From positions 1-38,473 of the forward strand of contig NZ_JABEMG010000033.1 in the NCBI RefSeq assembly GCF_013004695.1: DNA of 38,473 nt, read 5' to 3'. Origin of the DNA: Promicromonospora citrea (GTDB taxonomy: Bacteria > Actinomycetota > Actinomycetes > Actinomycetales > Cellulomonadaceae). A program made the translations under genes and the position numbers. Numbering within the stretch: position 1 is the stretch's first letter; every line of letters starts with the position of its first letter. The notes beneath the pieces were generated by a model. That model saw nothing but the letters and a program-made list of their open reading frames with translations. It did no database searches and was not told the origin of the DNA. Of this stretch, positions 15,850 to 25,489 are shown piece by piece.

Positions 15850-16809
15850 GTGCCCGGAACCACCCCGCCCGCATCCGCCTCCCGTCCCGTGCTCGGCGTC
15901 GCGCTCGCTGTCGTGGGCGGCGCCGCCGTCGCGGCGCAGAGCCGCATCAACGGTTCGCTCGCCGACCACGTGGGCAGCGGCTACCTGGCCGCCGTCGTCT
16001 CGTTCGGGTCCGGCCTGCTCGTGCTGGCGCTCGCCCTGCTCGTCTGGCGGCGCGGCCGCACGGGCATGCGGCGCGTCGGCGCCGCCCTGCGCGCAGGCAC
16101 GCTGCGGCCGTGGCAGGTGCTGGGCGGCGCGGCCGGCGGGTTCTTCGTCGCCACGCAGGGCCTGACCGTCGGTGCGCTCGGCGTCGCCACGTTCATCGTC
16201 GCGTTCGTGACCGGCCAGTCCGTCGGCTCGGTCGTCGTCGACCGGCTCGGCCTCGGGCCGGGCGGCGTCCGGCTCGTGACGTTCCCGCGCGCCGTCGGCC
16301 CTGTGCTCACGGTCGTCGCCGTGGCGATCGCGGTGTCGGGCGGCCTCGGGTCGTCGTCGGCCCTGGGGCTCGCGGTGCTCCCGCTGCTCGCGGGCGTCGG
16401 CTCGGCCTGGCAGCAGGCCGTCAACGGCCACGTGCGCGCCGCCGCGGACGACGTGCTGGCGGCCACGCTGGTCAACTTCGTCGTCGGCACCGTCGTGCTC
16501 GGCGTGGCGCTCGGGGTGTCCGTGCTCGTCAGCGGCGTGCCGCAGGGCGCGTTCCCGACCCAGCCCGTGCTGTACGTCGGCGGCCTCATCGGCATCGCGT
16601 TCATCGCCGTGTCGGCCGCGATCGTGCACCGCATCGGCGTGCTGCTGCTCAGCCTCGGCATGATCGCGGGGCAGATCGTCGCCGCGCTCGTGCTCGACGT
16701 CGTCACGCCGGGTGCCACGCCGCCAGGCGTCGCGACGTACGTCGGCGCGGCCCTGACGCTGGTCGGCGTCGCGGTCCCGCTCCTGGCAGAACGCCGCCGC
16801 ACCCCCTGA
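15850..16809 (+). CDS. DMT-superfamily transporter, YdcZ (DUF606) type
   Basis: The 319-residue inner-membrane protein has about ten hydrophobic segments arranged as two similar halves. The first helix contains AAVAAQSRINGSLADHVGSGYLAA, and the second half repeats it as SAWQQAVNGHVRAAADDVLAAT, matching the internal duplication of YdcZ/DUF606 proteins (N-G motif in each half). The substrate of this family is not established. The start is GTG 15850, probably leaderless. It converges on ilvC; the 252-bp gap between them is filled by the inverted 16-bp repeat element. Confidence 0.85.
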   Translation: MPGTTPPASASRPVLGVALAVVGGAAVAAQSRINGSLADHVGSGYLAAVVSFGSGLLVLALALLVWRRGRTGMRRVGAALRAGTLRPWQVLGGAAGGFFVATQGLTVGALGVATFIVAFVTGQSVGSVVVDRLGLGPGGVRLVTFPRAVGPVLTVVAVAIAVSGGLGSSSALGLAVLPLLAGVGSAWQQAVNGHVRAAADDVLAATLVNFVVGTVVLGVALGVSVLVSGVPQGAFPTQPVLYVGGLIGIAFIAVSAAIVHRIGVLLLSLGMIAGQIVAALVLDVVTPGATPPGVATYVGAALTLVGVAVPLLAERRRTP

Positions 16810-16825
16810 CCCTCCCCGCTGCGCC

Positions 16826-16937
16826 GAGGTAGTCACCTGGCGAGGTAGTCATAGGGCGAGGTAGTCACAGGGCGAAGTAGTCATGGGGCGAGGTAGTCAT
16901 GGGGCGAGGTAGTCACAGGGCGAAGTAGTCATACGGC
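16826..16937 (+). repeat. Left arm: seven tandem 16-bp units, consensus GAGGTAGTCANNNGGC
   Basis: Seven exact 16-bp units start at 16826, 16842, 16858, 16874, 16890, 16906 and 16922. Ten bases at the left and GGC at the right are fixed (GAAGTAGTCA in units 4 and 7), while the three central bases vary: CCT, TAG, CAG, TGG, TGG, CAG, TAC. The same unit recurs inverted at 16967-17046 and direct at 32341-32404. Confidence 0.95.
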
Positions 16938-16973
16938 ACAGGGCCGGAGCGCTGGTCAGCGCTCCGGCCCTGT
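16938..16973. terminator. Perfect 16-bp hairpin at the centre of the inverted repeat element
   Basis: ACAGGGCCGGAGCGCT (16938-16953), loop GGTC, then its exact complement (16958-16973). It sits between convergent genes (DMT transporter and ilvC) and is symmetrical, so it can terminate both. Together with the flanking inverted arrays it could form a much longer stem. Confidence 0.75.
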
Positions 16974-17046
16974 GACTACCTCGCCAGGTGACTACCTCGC
17001 CAGGTGACTACCTCGCCCTATGACTACCTCGCCACGTGACTACCTC
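16967..17046 (-). repeat. Right arm: five inverted 16-bp units
   Basis: Five units read as GCCNNNTGACTACCTC on the plus strand start at 16967, 16983, 16999, 17015 and 17031. Read on the minus strand their variable triplets are CAG, CCT, CCT, TAG and CGT. The first unit overlaps the 3' side of the central hairpin by 7 bases. The array ends 16 bp before the ilvC stop codon. Confidence 0.95.
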
Positions 17047-17061
17047 GACGAGAGAGAGGGG

Positions 17062-18153
<1,092 letters not shown>

Positions 18154-18678
18154 TCACGCGGACCGGACGGCGCGCTCGAGCGCGCGGTCCGTGATGGACC
18201 GCGAGCCGCGGCCGATGGCCAGCATCCCGGACTTGACGATCTCACGGACACCGTACGGTTCCAGCGCCGCGAGCAGGGCGTCGAGCTTCGCCGCGGGACC
18301 CGTGGACTCGATGACCACGGCGTCCGGCACGACGTCGACGACGCGCGCCCGGAACATGTCGACGACCTCCAGCACCCCGGTTCGGGTGGCGGCGTCGGCC
18401 CGCACCTTGACGAGCAGGAGCTCGCGGTGCACCGACGACTCGGGTTCGAGCTCGACGATCTTGATCACGTGGACGAGCTTGTTGAGCTGCTTGGTGACCT
18501 GTTCCAGGGGGTGCTCCTCGACGTCGACGACCACCGTGATGCGCGAGATCTCCTCGTGCTCGGTGGGGCCGACGGCCAGGGAGTGGATGTTGAACGCGCG
18601 ACGGGCGAACAGGCCGGCGACGCGCGTCAGCACGCCGGGCTTGTTCTCCACGAGCACGGACAGGGTGTGCCTCGACAC
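18154..18678 (-). CDS. ilvN: Acetolactate synthase, small regulatory subunit
   Basis: The 174-residue protein has an N-terminal ACT domain (about 4-80) with HTLSVLVENKPGVLTRVAGL and NIHSLAVGPTE, then a C-terminal ALS_ss_C domain ending in VKSGMLAIGRGSRS. It binds the catalytic subunit and confers valine feedback inhibition. The start is GTG 18678, 4 bp upstream-spaced from the ilvB stop at 18683, so the two subunits are coupled. The length is normal for the family. Confidence 0.96.
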   Translation of the reverse strand: MSRHTLSVLVENKPGVLTRVAGLFARRAFNIHSLAVGPTEHEEISRITVVVDVEEHPLEQVTKQLNKLVHVIKIVELEPESSVHRELLLVKVRADAATRTGVLEVVDMFRARVVDVVPDAVVIESTGPAAKLDALLAALEPYGVREIVKSGMLAIGRGSRSITDRALERAVRSA

Positions 18679-18682
18679 GGGA

Positions 18683-20560
18683 TCAGTCCTCTCGCTCCCA
18701 CGCCGGCGAGATGCCGCGTGCGTACTGGATGTCGTCGTTGCTCACGCCGGCGGCCACCATCGGCCAGACCATCGCGTCGCGCGAGACGGTGAAGTCCACG
18801 ACGACGGGTCGGTCGTCGATCTCGTTGGCCCGCTTGATCGCCGCCTCGACGTCGGACGCCCGCTCCACGCGGATGCCCTCGCAGCCGTACGCGTCGGCGA
18901 GCTTCACGAAGTCGGGCACCCGCATGGTGCCGTGCCCGGTGTGCAGGTCGGTGTGGGAGTAGCGCGACTCGTAGAACAGCGTCTGCCACTGCCGCACCAT
19001 GCCCAGCGAGCTGTTGTTGATCAGCGCCACCTTGATGGGGATGTCGTTGATCGTGCAGGTGGCCAGCTCCTGGTTGGTCATCTGGAAGCAGCCGTCGCCG
19101 TCGATCGCCCAGACGGTCCGGTCGGGCTGGCCGACCTTCGCGCCCATCGCGGCCGGGATCGAGTAGCCCATCGTGCCGAGACCGCCGGAGTTGATCCACG
19201 TGTTGGGGTGCTCGTAGTCGATGAACTGCGCCGCCCACATCTGGTGCTGCCCCACGCCGGCCACGTAGATCGCGTCCGGCCCGGTCAGCTCGCCCAGGCG
19301 CTGGATCACGTGCTGCGGCGACAGCAGGCCGTCCGCCGTCTCGCTGAAGCCGCGCGGGTAGGTGCGCCGCCACTCGTCGAGCTGCCGCCACCAGCCCTCG
19401 ACGTCCGGGCGGCCGTGCTCCTCGTGCTCGCGCGCCAGCTCGGGCAGCAGGTCGCCGATCACCTCGCGCAGGTCACCGACGATCGGCACGTCGGCCGTGC
19501 GGTTCTTGCCGATCTCGGCCGGGTCGATGTCCGCGTGCACGACGGTCGCCAGGGGCGCGAAGCTCGACAGCTTGCCCGTGACGCGGTCGTCGAACCGGGC
19601 GCCGAGCGCGAAGACGAGGTCGGCCTTCTGCAGCGCCGCCACGGCGGGCACGGTGCCGTGCATGCCGGGCATGCCCAGGTGCTGCGGGTGGCTGTCGGGC
19701 ACGGCACCGCGCGCCATGAGCGTGGTCACCACGGGCGCGCCCGAGAGGTCGACGAGCTGGCGCAGCAGCTCGGACGCCCCCGCGCGGATCACGCCGCCAC
19801 CCACGTACAGGACGGGCCGGCGTGCGGTGGCCAGCAGCTTGGCCGCCTCGCGGATCTGCTTGGAGTGCGGCTTGGTCACCGGGTGGTAGCCGGGCAGGTT
19901 CAGCTCCTGCGGCCACGAGAACGTGGTGCGCGACTGCATCGCCGACTTCGCGATGTCCACCAGCACCGGCCCCGGACGGCCGGTCGAGGCGATGTGGAAC
20001 GCCTCCGCGATGGTGCGCGGGATCTCCGCGGGGTCGGTGACCAGGTAGGAGTGCTTGGTGATCGGCATCGTGATGCCGACGATGTCCGCCTCCTGGAACG
20101 CGTCGGTCCCGATCGCGGCGCTCGCCACCTGCCCGGTGATCGCGACCAGCGGGATCGAGTCCATGTTGGCGTCGGCGATGGGCGTGACCAGGTTCGTCGC
20201 GCCGGGGCCCGACGTCGCCATCGTGACGCCGACCCGACCCGTCGCGTGGGCGTAGCCCGACGCCGCGTGCCCGCCGCCCTGCTCGTGCCGCACCAGGATG
20301 TGCCGCAGCTTGGCGGAGTCCATCAGCGGGTCGTACGTCGGCAGGATCGCGCCGCCGGGGATGCCGAAGACGACGTCCGCCCCGACCTCCTCGAGCGAGC
20401 GGACGATGGACTCGGCACCCGTCACCTCCTCCGGCCCGACGCGCGGGGAGGCGCTGTCAAGCTCCGCCTTGCCGCCTACGCGGGACCGAAGCTCGGTGCG
20501 CACCTGGTCACGCGCCTCGGCGCGCGCGGCGATCTGTGCGGGTGTCGGTGTGCCGGTCAT
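18683..20560 (-). CDS. ilvB: Acetolactate synthase, large catalytic subunit
   Basis: The 625-residue ThDP- and FAD-dependent enzyme condenses pyruvate with pyruvate or 2-oxobutyrate. The N-terminal ThDP domain contains [16 protein letters not shown] and the catalytic Glu in [16 protein letters not shown]; the central FAD domain contains [16 protein letters not shown] and [12 protein letters not shown]; the C-terminal domain has the ThDP motif [14 protein letters not shown] ending in NN. The start is ATG 20560 ([10 protein letters not shown]) with AGGAG upstream; the open frame continues to 20617 but that would include the leader. About 55 polar residues precede the conserved ESIVRSLEE region, common in actinobacteria. 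Expression is governed by the attenuator at 20616-20730. Confidence 0.97.
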   Translation of the reverse strand: MTGTPTPAQIAARAEARDQVRTELRSRVGGKAELDSASPRVGPEEVTGAESIVRSLEEVGADVVFGIPGGAILPTYDPLMDSAKLRHILVRHEQGGGHAASGYAHATGRVGVTMATSGPGATNLVTPIADANMDSIPLVAITGQVASAAIGTDAFQEADIVGITMPITKHSYLVTDPAEIPRTIAEAFHIASTGRPGPVLVDIAKSAMQSRTTFSWPQELNLPGYHPVTKPHSKQIREAAKLLATARRPVLYVGGGVIRAGASELLRQLVDLSGAPVVTTLMARGAVPDSHPQHLGMPGMHGTVPAVAALQKADLVFALGARFDDRVTGKLSSFAPLATVVHADIDPAEIGKNRTADVPIVGDLREVIGDLLPELAREHEEHGRPDVEGWWRQLDEWRRTYPRGFSETADGLLSPQHVIQRLGELTGPDAIYVAGVGQHQMWAAQFIDYEHPNTWINSGGLGTMGYSIPAAMGAKVGQPDRTVWAIDGDGCFQMTNQELATCTINDIPIKVALINNSSLGMVRQWQTLFYESRYSHTDLHTGHGTMRVPDFVKLADAYGCEGIRVERASDVEAAIKRANEIDDRPVVVDFTVSRDAMVWPMVAAGVSNDDIQYARGISPAWERED

Positions 20561-20615
20561 GCGGTTCTCCTGCCGTCGCGCCCCGGACGGGGCGAAAGCG
20601 AGCGTTCGTGACAAC

Positions 20616-20656
20616 AAAAAAACCCCGGGTCCTCTGATGAGAAAGGACTGCCAGGG
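20616..20656 (-). terminator. ilvBNC attenuator terminator
   Basis: On the minus strand: CCCTGG, two-base bulge CA, GTCCT, a ten-base loop, AGGAC, CCGGGG, then seven T. The stem (20644-20656 with 20623-20633, 11 pairs with one wobble) and the T7 run (complement of 20616-20622) form a textbook intrinsic terminator, 56 bp before the ilvB start. It is the only hairpin in the window with a real T-tract. Confidence 0.9.
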
Positions 20657-20657
20657 T

Positions 20658-20700
20658 GAGCGCGCGGACGAAGCCTGTGCTGGGCCTAGGCCGCGCGCTC
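20658..20700 (-). promoter_or_regulatory. Leader (pause) hairpin of the ilv attenuator
   Basis: A perfect 10-bp stem, GAGCGCGCGG (complement of 20691-20700) with CCGCGCGCTC (complement of 20658-20667), starts right after the Ile/Val/Leu codons of the leader peptide and encloses its stop codon. A ribosome stalled on those codons would cover its 5' arm. The alternative antiterminator pairing could not be defined by eye. Confidence 0.75.
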
Positions 20701-20730
20701 AGGAAGTACTACGAGAATGATCGTCTGCAC
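20686..20730 (-). CDS. ilvBNC leader peptide ([14 protein letters not shown])
   Basis: This 14-codon reading frame begins with GTG and ends with TAG. It contains six consecutive branched-chain codons: Ile-Ile-Leu-Val-Val-Leu (ATC ATT CTC GTA GTA CTT). Rare ATT, GTA and CTT codons in this GC-rich genome are typical of attenuator control codons. A promoter with TAACGT ends seven bases before this GTG, so the peptide is probably translated from a leaderless transcript. An in-frame GTG at 20739 would add VLR but lies within the promoter -10 region. The peptide is a sensor of Ile/Val/Leu-tRNA charging for the downstream terminator. Confidence 0.85.
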   Translation of the reverse strand: MQTIILVVLPERAA

Positions 20731-20737
20731 GCGCAGC

Positions 20738-20766
20738 ACGTTACGCCGAATCCGAGCCGGTGTCAT
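20738..20766 (-). promoter_or_regulatory. ilvBNC promoter
   Basis: On the minus strand, ATGACA (complement of 20761-20766), a 17-base spacer and TAACGT (complement of 20738-20743) form a good sigma-70-type promoter. The predicted start of transcription coincides with the leader-peptide GTG at 20730. Confidence 0.75.
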
Positions 20767-20821
20767 CCAGCGAGCCAAAGGTCCCACCATCCGAGACGGG
20801 CGCCCGCAAGCCGGCGGCGGC

Positions 20822-21796
20822 TCACCAGCCCATCGCCCCGTGCAGCGTCGTCGGCGCCGGGTCCACGCCGAGCCGCTCGCGCAGCACCGTGAGGTCGTAG
20901 GTGCGCTCCATCGCGAGGTGGCTGATCGCGTACCGCGACAGCCGCGGCTCGCGGCCGGTCCAGCGCGCCACCCGCTCCCCTGCCCACGCGAGCGCCCGCG
21001 CCAGCGGCAGCGGCACGCCCACCACCTGCACGGGACGGAACCGCGCGAACATGAGCAGCTCGACCGTCTGCCCGAGGTCGACCGGTTCGGCGTCGGCGAC
21101 GTTGGCCACGAGCGGCCGGCCTGTCGCGACCTCCGGCTCGACGTCGGCCACGAGCGCGGCCCGCACCGCCCTCGTCAGGGTGTCCACGTGCGTGAGGTGC
21201 TGCCGTACCCGGCCGCCGCCCGGCAGGGGCAGCCAGGCGCCGACGGCGGCCGCCTCGATCCGCGGCAGGAGGGTCGTGTCGCCCGGCCCGTACACCGCGT
21301 GCGGCCGCAGCACGACGACGGGCCCCCTGTCCTCGCGTGCGGCGTCGGCGGCGAGGTAGCGCTCGGCGGCGGCCTTCGTGGACCCGTACGCGTTGAGGTA
21401 CCCGCGCGCGGGCGCCTCGTCCTCGGTCGCGGCGACGCTCGGGGTACGGGGGTCGTAGACACTGCCCGAGGACACGTGCACGAACCGGGCCTCCGGGAAC
21501 GTCTCGCGGACCGCGCGGGTGCCCTCGACGTTGACCACCCACGCGCGGGCGTGGCTGCCGCCGTCGCCGACCGCGGCGGCGCAGTGCACCACGGCGTCGA
21601 CGCGCTCGGGCCGGTCCTCCTTGGGCAGCGGACCGTCCCGCAGGTCCCAGACCTGGTGGGTCACCTGGTCGCGGAGCTCGTCGGGCAGGCGCGGCACGCG
21701 GCGGGAGAACGCGACGACCTCGTGCCCGTGCGCCGCGAGGTCCCGGACGACGGCACCCCCTACAAACCCCGACGAACCGGTCACAGCCACCCTCAT
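20822..21796 (-). CDS. NAD(P)-dependent epimerase/dehydrogenase, OleD-like
   Basis: The 324-residue extended short-chain dehydrogenase has the N-terminal cofactor motif VAVTGSSGFVGGAVV, NVEGTRAV, VHVSSGSVYD and the active-site Tyr/Lys in YLNAYGSTKAAAERYL, followed by RPHAVYGPGD. The pattern matches 3-beta-hydroxysteroid dehydrogenase-like reductases including OleD, which reduces the 2-alkyl-3-ketoacid made by OleA. The call as OleD-like rests on context, since it follows an OleC-like ligase (overlap ATGA at 21793-21796) and an OleA-like synthase lies at the head of the cluster. A nucleotide-sugar epimerase is the alternative, given the glycosyltransferase in the cluster. It is the last gene of the unit. 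Confidence 0.75.
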   Translation of the reverse strand: MRVAVTGSSGFVGGAVVRDLAAHGHEVVAFSRRVPRLPDELRDQVTHQVWDLRDGPLPKEDRPERVDAVVHCAAAVGDGGSHARAWVVNVEGTRAVRETFPEARFVHVSSGSVYDPRTPSVAATEDEAPARGYLNAYGSTKAAAERYLAADAAREDRGPVVVLRPHAVYGPGDTTLLPRIEAAAVGAWLPLPGGGRVRQHLTHVDTLTRAVRAALVADVEPEVATGRPLVANVADAEPVDLGQTVELLMFARFRPVQVVGVPLPLARALAWAGERVARWTGREPRLSRYAISHLAMERTYDLTVLRERLGVDPAPTTLHGAMGW

Positions 21797-23442
21797 GCGC
21801 GCACTGTACCCGCCACGGGTGTCACCCAGTCCACGAGGAGTCGACGGTCGGGTTTCCGGGACCTGCCCGCCAGCGGTACGTGCGTCGCCTCGACCACGAC
21901 GTCGGGCAGCGCGCCGTGGTCGAGCACGCCCGCCAGGCGCTCGGTGACCGACCGGACCAGCGGCGTGCCGGTGCGGACGCGCTCGGCGCCGTCGGCGACC
22001 CCACGGCCCTCCGCCGTCACCACCAGCACCACCCGCTCGTCGCCATCCGGCTGCGGCACGCCCACGAGGACGGCGTCGGCGACGCCGGGCAGCTCGCGCA
22101 GGCGCGGCTCGAAGAGACCCGGGTAGATGTTCACCGTGCCGCGGATGATCATGTCGCGCGTCCGGCCCACGAGCACGATCCGCCCGGCGGCGTCCTGGCG
22201 GGCGAGGTCGCCCGTGCGGTGCTCGGTGGCGGGCGGCCTGCCGGCGTCGAGGTCGGCGAGGTAGCCGGCCATGAGCGACGGGCCGGTCAGCACGAGCTCG
22301 CCGACGGCGGCGCCGTCCCCCGGCTCCGGACCGGGCTCACCACCCGGCTCGGCGGCCGGCGGGTCGATCCGCACGCCGATGCCGTCGAGCGGACGCCCCA
22401 CGAGGTCGCCCTCGGCCGCGGCGGCGAGCTTCTCGTCGGCGTCGGTCACGGCGGCCGGGAGGATCTCCGTGGCCCCGTAGACCGCGAGCCAGCGCGTGCC
22501 CGGCAGCACGCGGCGCCCGCGGGCGAGCAGCGCGGGCGTCACGGGCGCGGCGCCCACGGCCAGCACGGCGGGCCCGACGGCGGCGCCCCCGCGCGCCTCG
22601 AGCACGTCGAGCAGGGCCGTCACGTCGGCCGGGACGAGGAACGACGAGTCGGCCCCCGCGACGCCGCGCGCGAACGCCTCCGGCGCGTCCCGCGGCGTGC
22701 GCGCCGGGATCTCCCACGTGCCGCCCGCCAGCACGGCGGGCAGCCCGAGGAACATCTGGTCGGTGTGCGCCCGCTGCCCCGGCCGCAGGTCGCCCACCTG
22801 CCGGAACAGGTCGAGCATGCCGCCCAGCGTGCGGGCGGTGTGCACCACGGCCTTGGGGTCGGACGTCGTGCCCGACGTGAACACCACGAGCGCGACGGCG
22901 TCGAGGTCGGCGTCCCCCGACCCGGTCCCGGCGACGCCGTCCGCCAGCCGTGCGACCCGCCGGGCGCCGCGCGGCACCCCCGGCAGCCACGACCCGGAGT
23001 ACAGGTGCCGCACGGGCAGCCGCCCGTAGTCCGGCAGCAGCAGGCCGCGCGAGCGCGCCACCCGGCGCAGCGGCCCCGAGGAGGCGGCATAGAGCAGCGC
23101 CTCGGTGGCCGCCCAGCGCGGACGCGCCGCGGCGAGCCGCGCGGCGAACAGCTCCGGCGTCGATCCCGGGTCGACGAAGACGACAGCGCCGCCCGCGCGC
23201 AGCACCGCGAGGCACAGCACGACGCCCTCCGGCCGGGGGCGGATGCTGAACAGCACGCGGTCGCCGCGCTCGAGACCCTGCGCACGCAGCGCGGCGGCGG
23301 TGCGCTCGACCCGGCCCGCGAGGTCCGCGAACGTGAGCTCCTCGCGCACCCGCGCGCCGTCCCGTCCGCCGAACCAGCGCAGCGCGACGGCGGACGGCGT
23401 CTCCCGGGCCCGCTGCGCGAGCCCGTCCAGGAAGTGGCTCAT
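21793..23442 (-). CDS. AMP-dependent synthetase/ligase, OleC (beta-lactone synthetase)-like
   Basis: The 549-residue adenylate-forming enzyme shows VVFTSGTTSDPKAVVHT (residues 187-203, P-loop), LAVYGATEILPAAV (319-332), HRTGDLARQDAAG (408-420) and GRTRDMIIRGTVNIYPG near 426. The YGATE-x-LP motif is characteristic of OleC, which adenylates a beta-hydroxy acid and closes it to a beta-lactone; ordinary acyl-CoA ligases usually have YG-x-TE-x. The gap from P-loop to YGATE is also long, as in OleC. ATG 23442 (MSHFLDGL) overlaps the P450 stop (ATGA). The frame extends to 23655 but those residues run inside the P450 gene. A fatty acid:CoA/AMP ligase is the alternative. Confidence 0.75.
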   Translation of the reverse strand: MSHFLDGLAQRARETPSAVALRWFGGRDGARVREELTFADLAGRVERTAAALRAQGLERGDRVLFSIRPRPEGVVLCLAVLRAGGAVVFVDPGSTPELFAARLAAARPRWAATEALLYAASSGPLRRVARSRGLLLPDYGRLPVRHLYSGSWLPGVPRGARRVARLADGVAGTGSGDADLDAVALVVFTSGTTSDPKAVVHTARTLGGMLDLFRQVGDLRPGQRAHTDQMFLGLPAVLAGGTWEIPARTPRDAPEAFARGVAGADSSFLVPADVTALLDVLEARGGAAVGPAVLAVGAAPVTPALLARGRRVLPGTRWLAVYGATEILPAAVTDADEKLAAAAEGDLVGRPLDGIGVRIDPPAAEPGGEPGPEPGDGAAVGELVLTGPSLMAGYLADLDAGRPPATEHRTGDLARQDAAGRIVLVGRTRDMIIRGTVNIYPGLFEPRLRELPGVADAVLVGVPQPDGDERVVLVVTAEGRGVADGAERVRTGTPLVRSVTERLAGVLDHGALPDVVVEATHVPLAGRSRKPDRRLLVDWVTPVAGTVRA

Positions 23443-24707
23443 GCGACGGCCCTCTCCGGACCGGACCCGGCCGGGCCGAGCCGCAGCTCGAGCGACCGGT
23501 ACGCGGGCACGAGCACGCCTCGCTCGACGCCGCGTCGGCCCACGACCGGCACCCGTCCGTCCGCCGACGCCGCCGCGAGCGCGTCGAGCACCGCGTCCAC
23601 CTGGGCCGTCGCGAGCGGCATGCCGAGGCAGAAGTGCGGGCCGGCGCCGAACCACAGGTGCCGCACGGCCGGGTCGATCGGCCGGTCCGGGTCGAAGCCG
23701 CCCGCCGCGCGGCAGCAGTTGACGGTCGCGATCACCACGCGGTCGCCCGCGGCGACGGGCACCCCTGCCACGGTGGTGGCGGCACGCACCGAGCGCAGCA
23801 TGGCGGGCGTCGGCACGGTGACGCGCAGCCCCTCCTCGACGGCCCGGCGGCGCAGGTCGGCGTCACCGCCGAGCAGCCGGCCCGTCCAGCCGGTGTCGTG
23901 CGCGACGGCGACGAGGCGCGGCACGAACGACTGGATGGTCTCGGTGCCGGTCAGCACGAACGCGCCGACGGCGCCCATCGCCTCACGCTCCGACAGCCCC
24001 AGGTCGCGCATCCGGCCCGGCACGGTGGCCGGGTCGCCCGCACGGTAGGCGGCGCGCGCGGGCGTGGTGAGCCGCTCCAGGACGGCGCGCGCCTGCCTCA
24101 CCTGGGACCTGGTCAGCCCGTGCCGGTGCAGGCGCACCATCCCGGTGATCGTGCGCGCGGCGGTCATGGCGGAGCGCACCGCGTCGTCGGTCGGCGGCAG
24201 TCCGACCATCCCGCAGATCACCGCGCCGGCCTGCTCGGTCACGGCGGCCGCGAGGTCGACCGTCTCCCCCGCCGCGAGCCGCCGGGTCAGGCGGGGCAGC
24301 ACGCCGTCGCCCGCCGCCGCGGCGTCGTCGCCCGCGACCAGGCGCCGCACCGCGCGCGGGGAGAACAGGGGCCCGAGCGTGCGCCGCAGCGCGGCGTGCT
24401 CCGCACCCTCCATGTTGAGCAGCACGGACGGCCCGAGCACGGGCGTCCACAGGTCCGACGGCGCCCCTGGCCCCACCTTGGAGAAGTGCTCGAGGTCGAG
24501 CAGCACCTCGCGCGCGACGGCGGCGTCGCTCACCACGACGCCGACGCGCGGCACGCGCACGACGGGCCGGTGCCGCGCCGACCGGATCGCCGGATAGGCC
24601 AGCGGGTGGGCGGCGCGCTGCACGCGCTCCTCCCAGTGCTCCTCCGGCGGCCTCGCCGGGTGACCGGCCCGACGTGTCCCGCGGGCGGTGACGTCCGTGC
24701 CGGTCAT
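23439..24707 (-). CDS. Cytochrome P450
   Basis: The 422-residue soluble bacterial P450 has the I-helix motif LTGTETIQS (252-260), EEGLR (E-x-x-R, 291-295) and heme loop FGAGPHFCLG (353-362) with Cys360 as the thiolate ligand. The N-terminal region has no membrane anchor. It would need ferredoxin and reductase partners, which are not encoded nearby. ATG 24707 overlaps the glycosyltransferase stop (ATGA), and its own stop overlaps the ligase start, so it is firmly part of the five-gene unit. It likely hydroxylates or otherwise oxidises the lipid intermediate; fatty-acyl substrates are plausible but not shown. Confidence 0.93.
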   Translation of the reverse strand: MTGTDVTARGTRRAGHPARPPEEHWEERVQRAAHPLAYPAIRSARHRPVVRVPRVGVVVSDAAVAREVLLDLEHFSKVGPGAPSDLWTPVLGPSVLLNMEGAEHAALRRTLGPLFSPRAVRRLVAGDDAAAAGDGVLPRLTRRLAAGETVDLAAAVTEQAGAVICGMVGLPPTDDAVRSAMTAARTITGMVRLHRHGLTRSQVRQARAVLERLTTPARAAYRAGDPATVPGRMRDLGLSEREAMGAVGAFVLTGTETIQSFVPRLVAVAHDTGWTGRLLGGDADLRRRAVEEGLRVTVPTPAMLRSVRAATTVAGVPVAAGDRVVIATVNCCRAAGGFDPDRPIDPAVRHLWFGAGPHFCLGMPLATAQVDAVLDALAAASADGRVPVVGRRGVERGVLVPAYRSLELRLGPAGSGPERAVA

Positions 24708-25489
24708 CGGATGTCGACCACCTCGGGCCGGTACCGGTGGTCCGCGTACCAGCCGAGCGTGCGCACCAGTCCCCACGCGTGCACGCGCCGCGTCGAGGCG
24801 CGTACCCACACCTCGGGGTGCTCGCCGTACCGCGTCGTCACCCGCCGGACGGCGTTGACCAGGGCACGGTCCTCGTGCACGTCCTCGATCCGGGTGCGCG
24901 GGAACCCGCCCGCGCGCTCGTACAGGGCCGCGGTGATCGCCATGTTGCAGCCGGGCGCCATCACGTACGGGCCGAGGTAGCCCTCGTCGCGGTTGCCCGG
25001 GCGCACCTTGCCGAACGAGCTCGAGACCCACAGCGCGAAGGACAGCACACCCTGCTGGAATCGCGAGACCGGACGGTCGTCGGTGCGCGGCACGAGCCGC
25101 CCGGCGACCAGCTCGTCGCCCGTGGCGAACGCCGCGCGGACCGCACGCGTCCAGCCGGGCGGGGGCAGGCAGTCGGCGTCGGTGCGGGCGAGCAGCTCCG
25201 CGCCGAGGCCGATCGCGGTGCGCATGCCCGTGTCGGCGGCCGCGCCCGTCCCCTTCTGCGGCTCCTCGACCACGCGCCAGCGCAGGCGGCCCCGCTCGGC
25301 GATCGCCTTGCGCACGACGTCCGCCGTGCCGTCGGTGGAGCCGTTGTCGACCACGACGAGGTCGAAGTCGTCGTCCTCCTGGGCGTGCAGGGCGTCGAGC
25401 GTGCGCAGGATGCCGTGCTCGTGCGCCTCGTTCAGTGCGGGCACCACGACGGCGAGGCGGGCCGTCGCCGGGTCGAGCGGCGCGCTCAC
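24704..25489 (-). CDS. Family 2 glycosyltransferase
   Basis: The 261-residue GT-A fold enzyme starts with RLAVVVPALNEAHEHGI, followed by VVVDNGSTDGTADVV (nucleotide binding) and ELLARTDADCLPPPGW with the DxD metal site; EDVHEDRALVNAV provides an acceptor-side acidic motif (the ED region). There is no membrane segment of note apart from LSFALWVSSSFG. GTG 25489 overlaps the stop of the synthase gene (GTGA at 25486-25489). It is expected to transfer a sugar from an activated donor to a product of this cluster or to a lipid; donor and acceptor are unknown. Its position between synthase and P450 is not found in classical ole operons. Confidence 0.88.
   Translation of the reverse strand: MSAPLDPATARLAVVVPALNEAHEHGILRTLDALHAQEDDDFDLVVVDNGSTDGTADVVRKAIAERGRLRWRVVEEPQKGTGAAADTGMRTAIGLGAELLARTDADCLPPPGWTRAVRAAFATGDELVAGRLVPRTDDRPVSRFQQGVLSFALWVSSSFGKVRPGNRDEGYLGPYVMAPGCNMAITAALYERAGGFPRTRIEDVHEDRALVNAVRRVTTRYGEHPEVWVRASTRRVHAWGLVRTLGWYADHRYRPEVVDIR

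Noticed and set aside
16938-16973. Terminal inverted repeat of an insertion sequence
   Set aside because: No transposase frame or target-site duplication is nearby; the palindrome is symmetrical with a four-base loop.
16826-17046. CRISPR array
   Set aside because: Repeats are directly abutting 16-bp units with three variable bases; there are no 25-40 bp spacers, leader or cas genes.
23443-23655. N-terminal extension of the OleC-like ligase
   Set aside because: It is an Arg/Ala-rich shadow of the P450 gene; MSHFLDGL at 23442 overlaps the P450 stop as ATGA.
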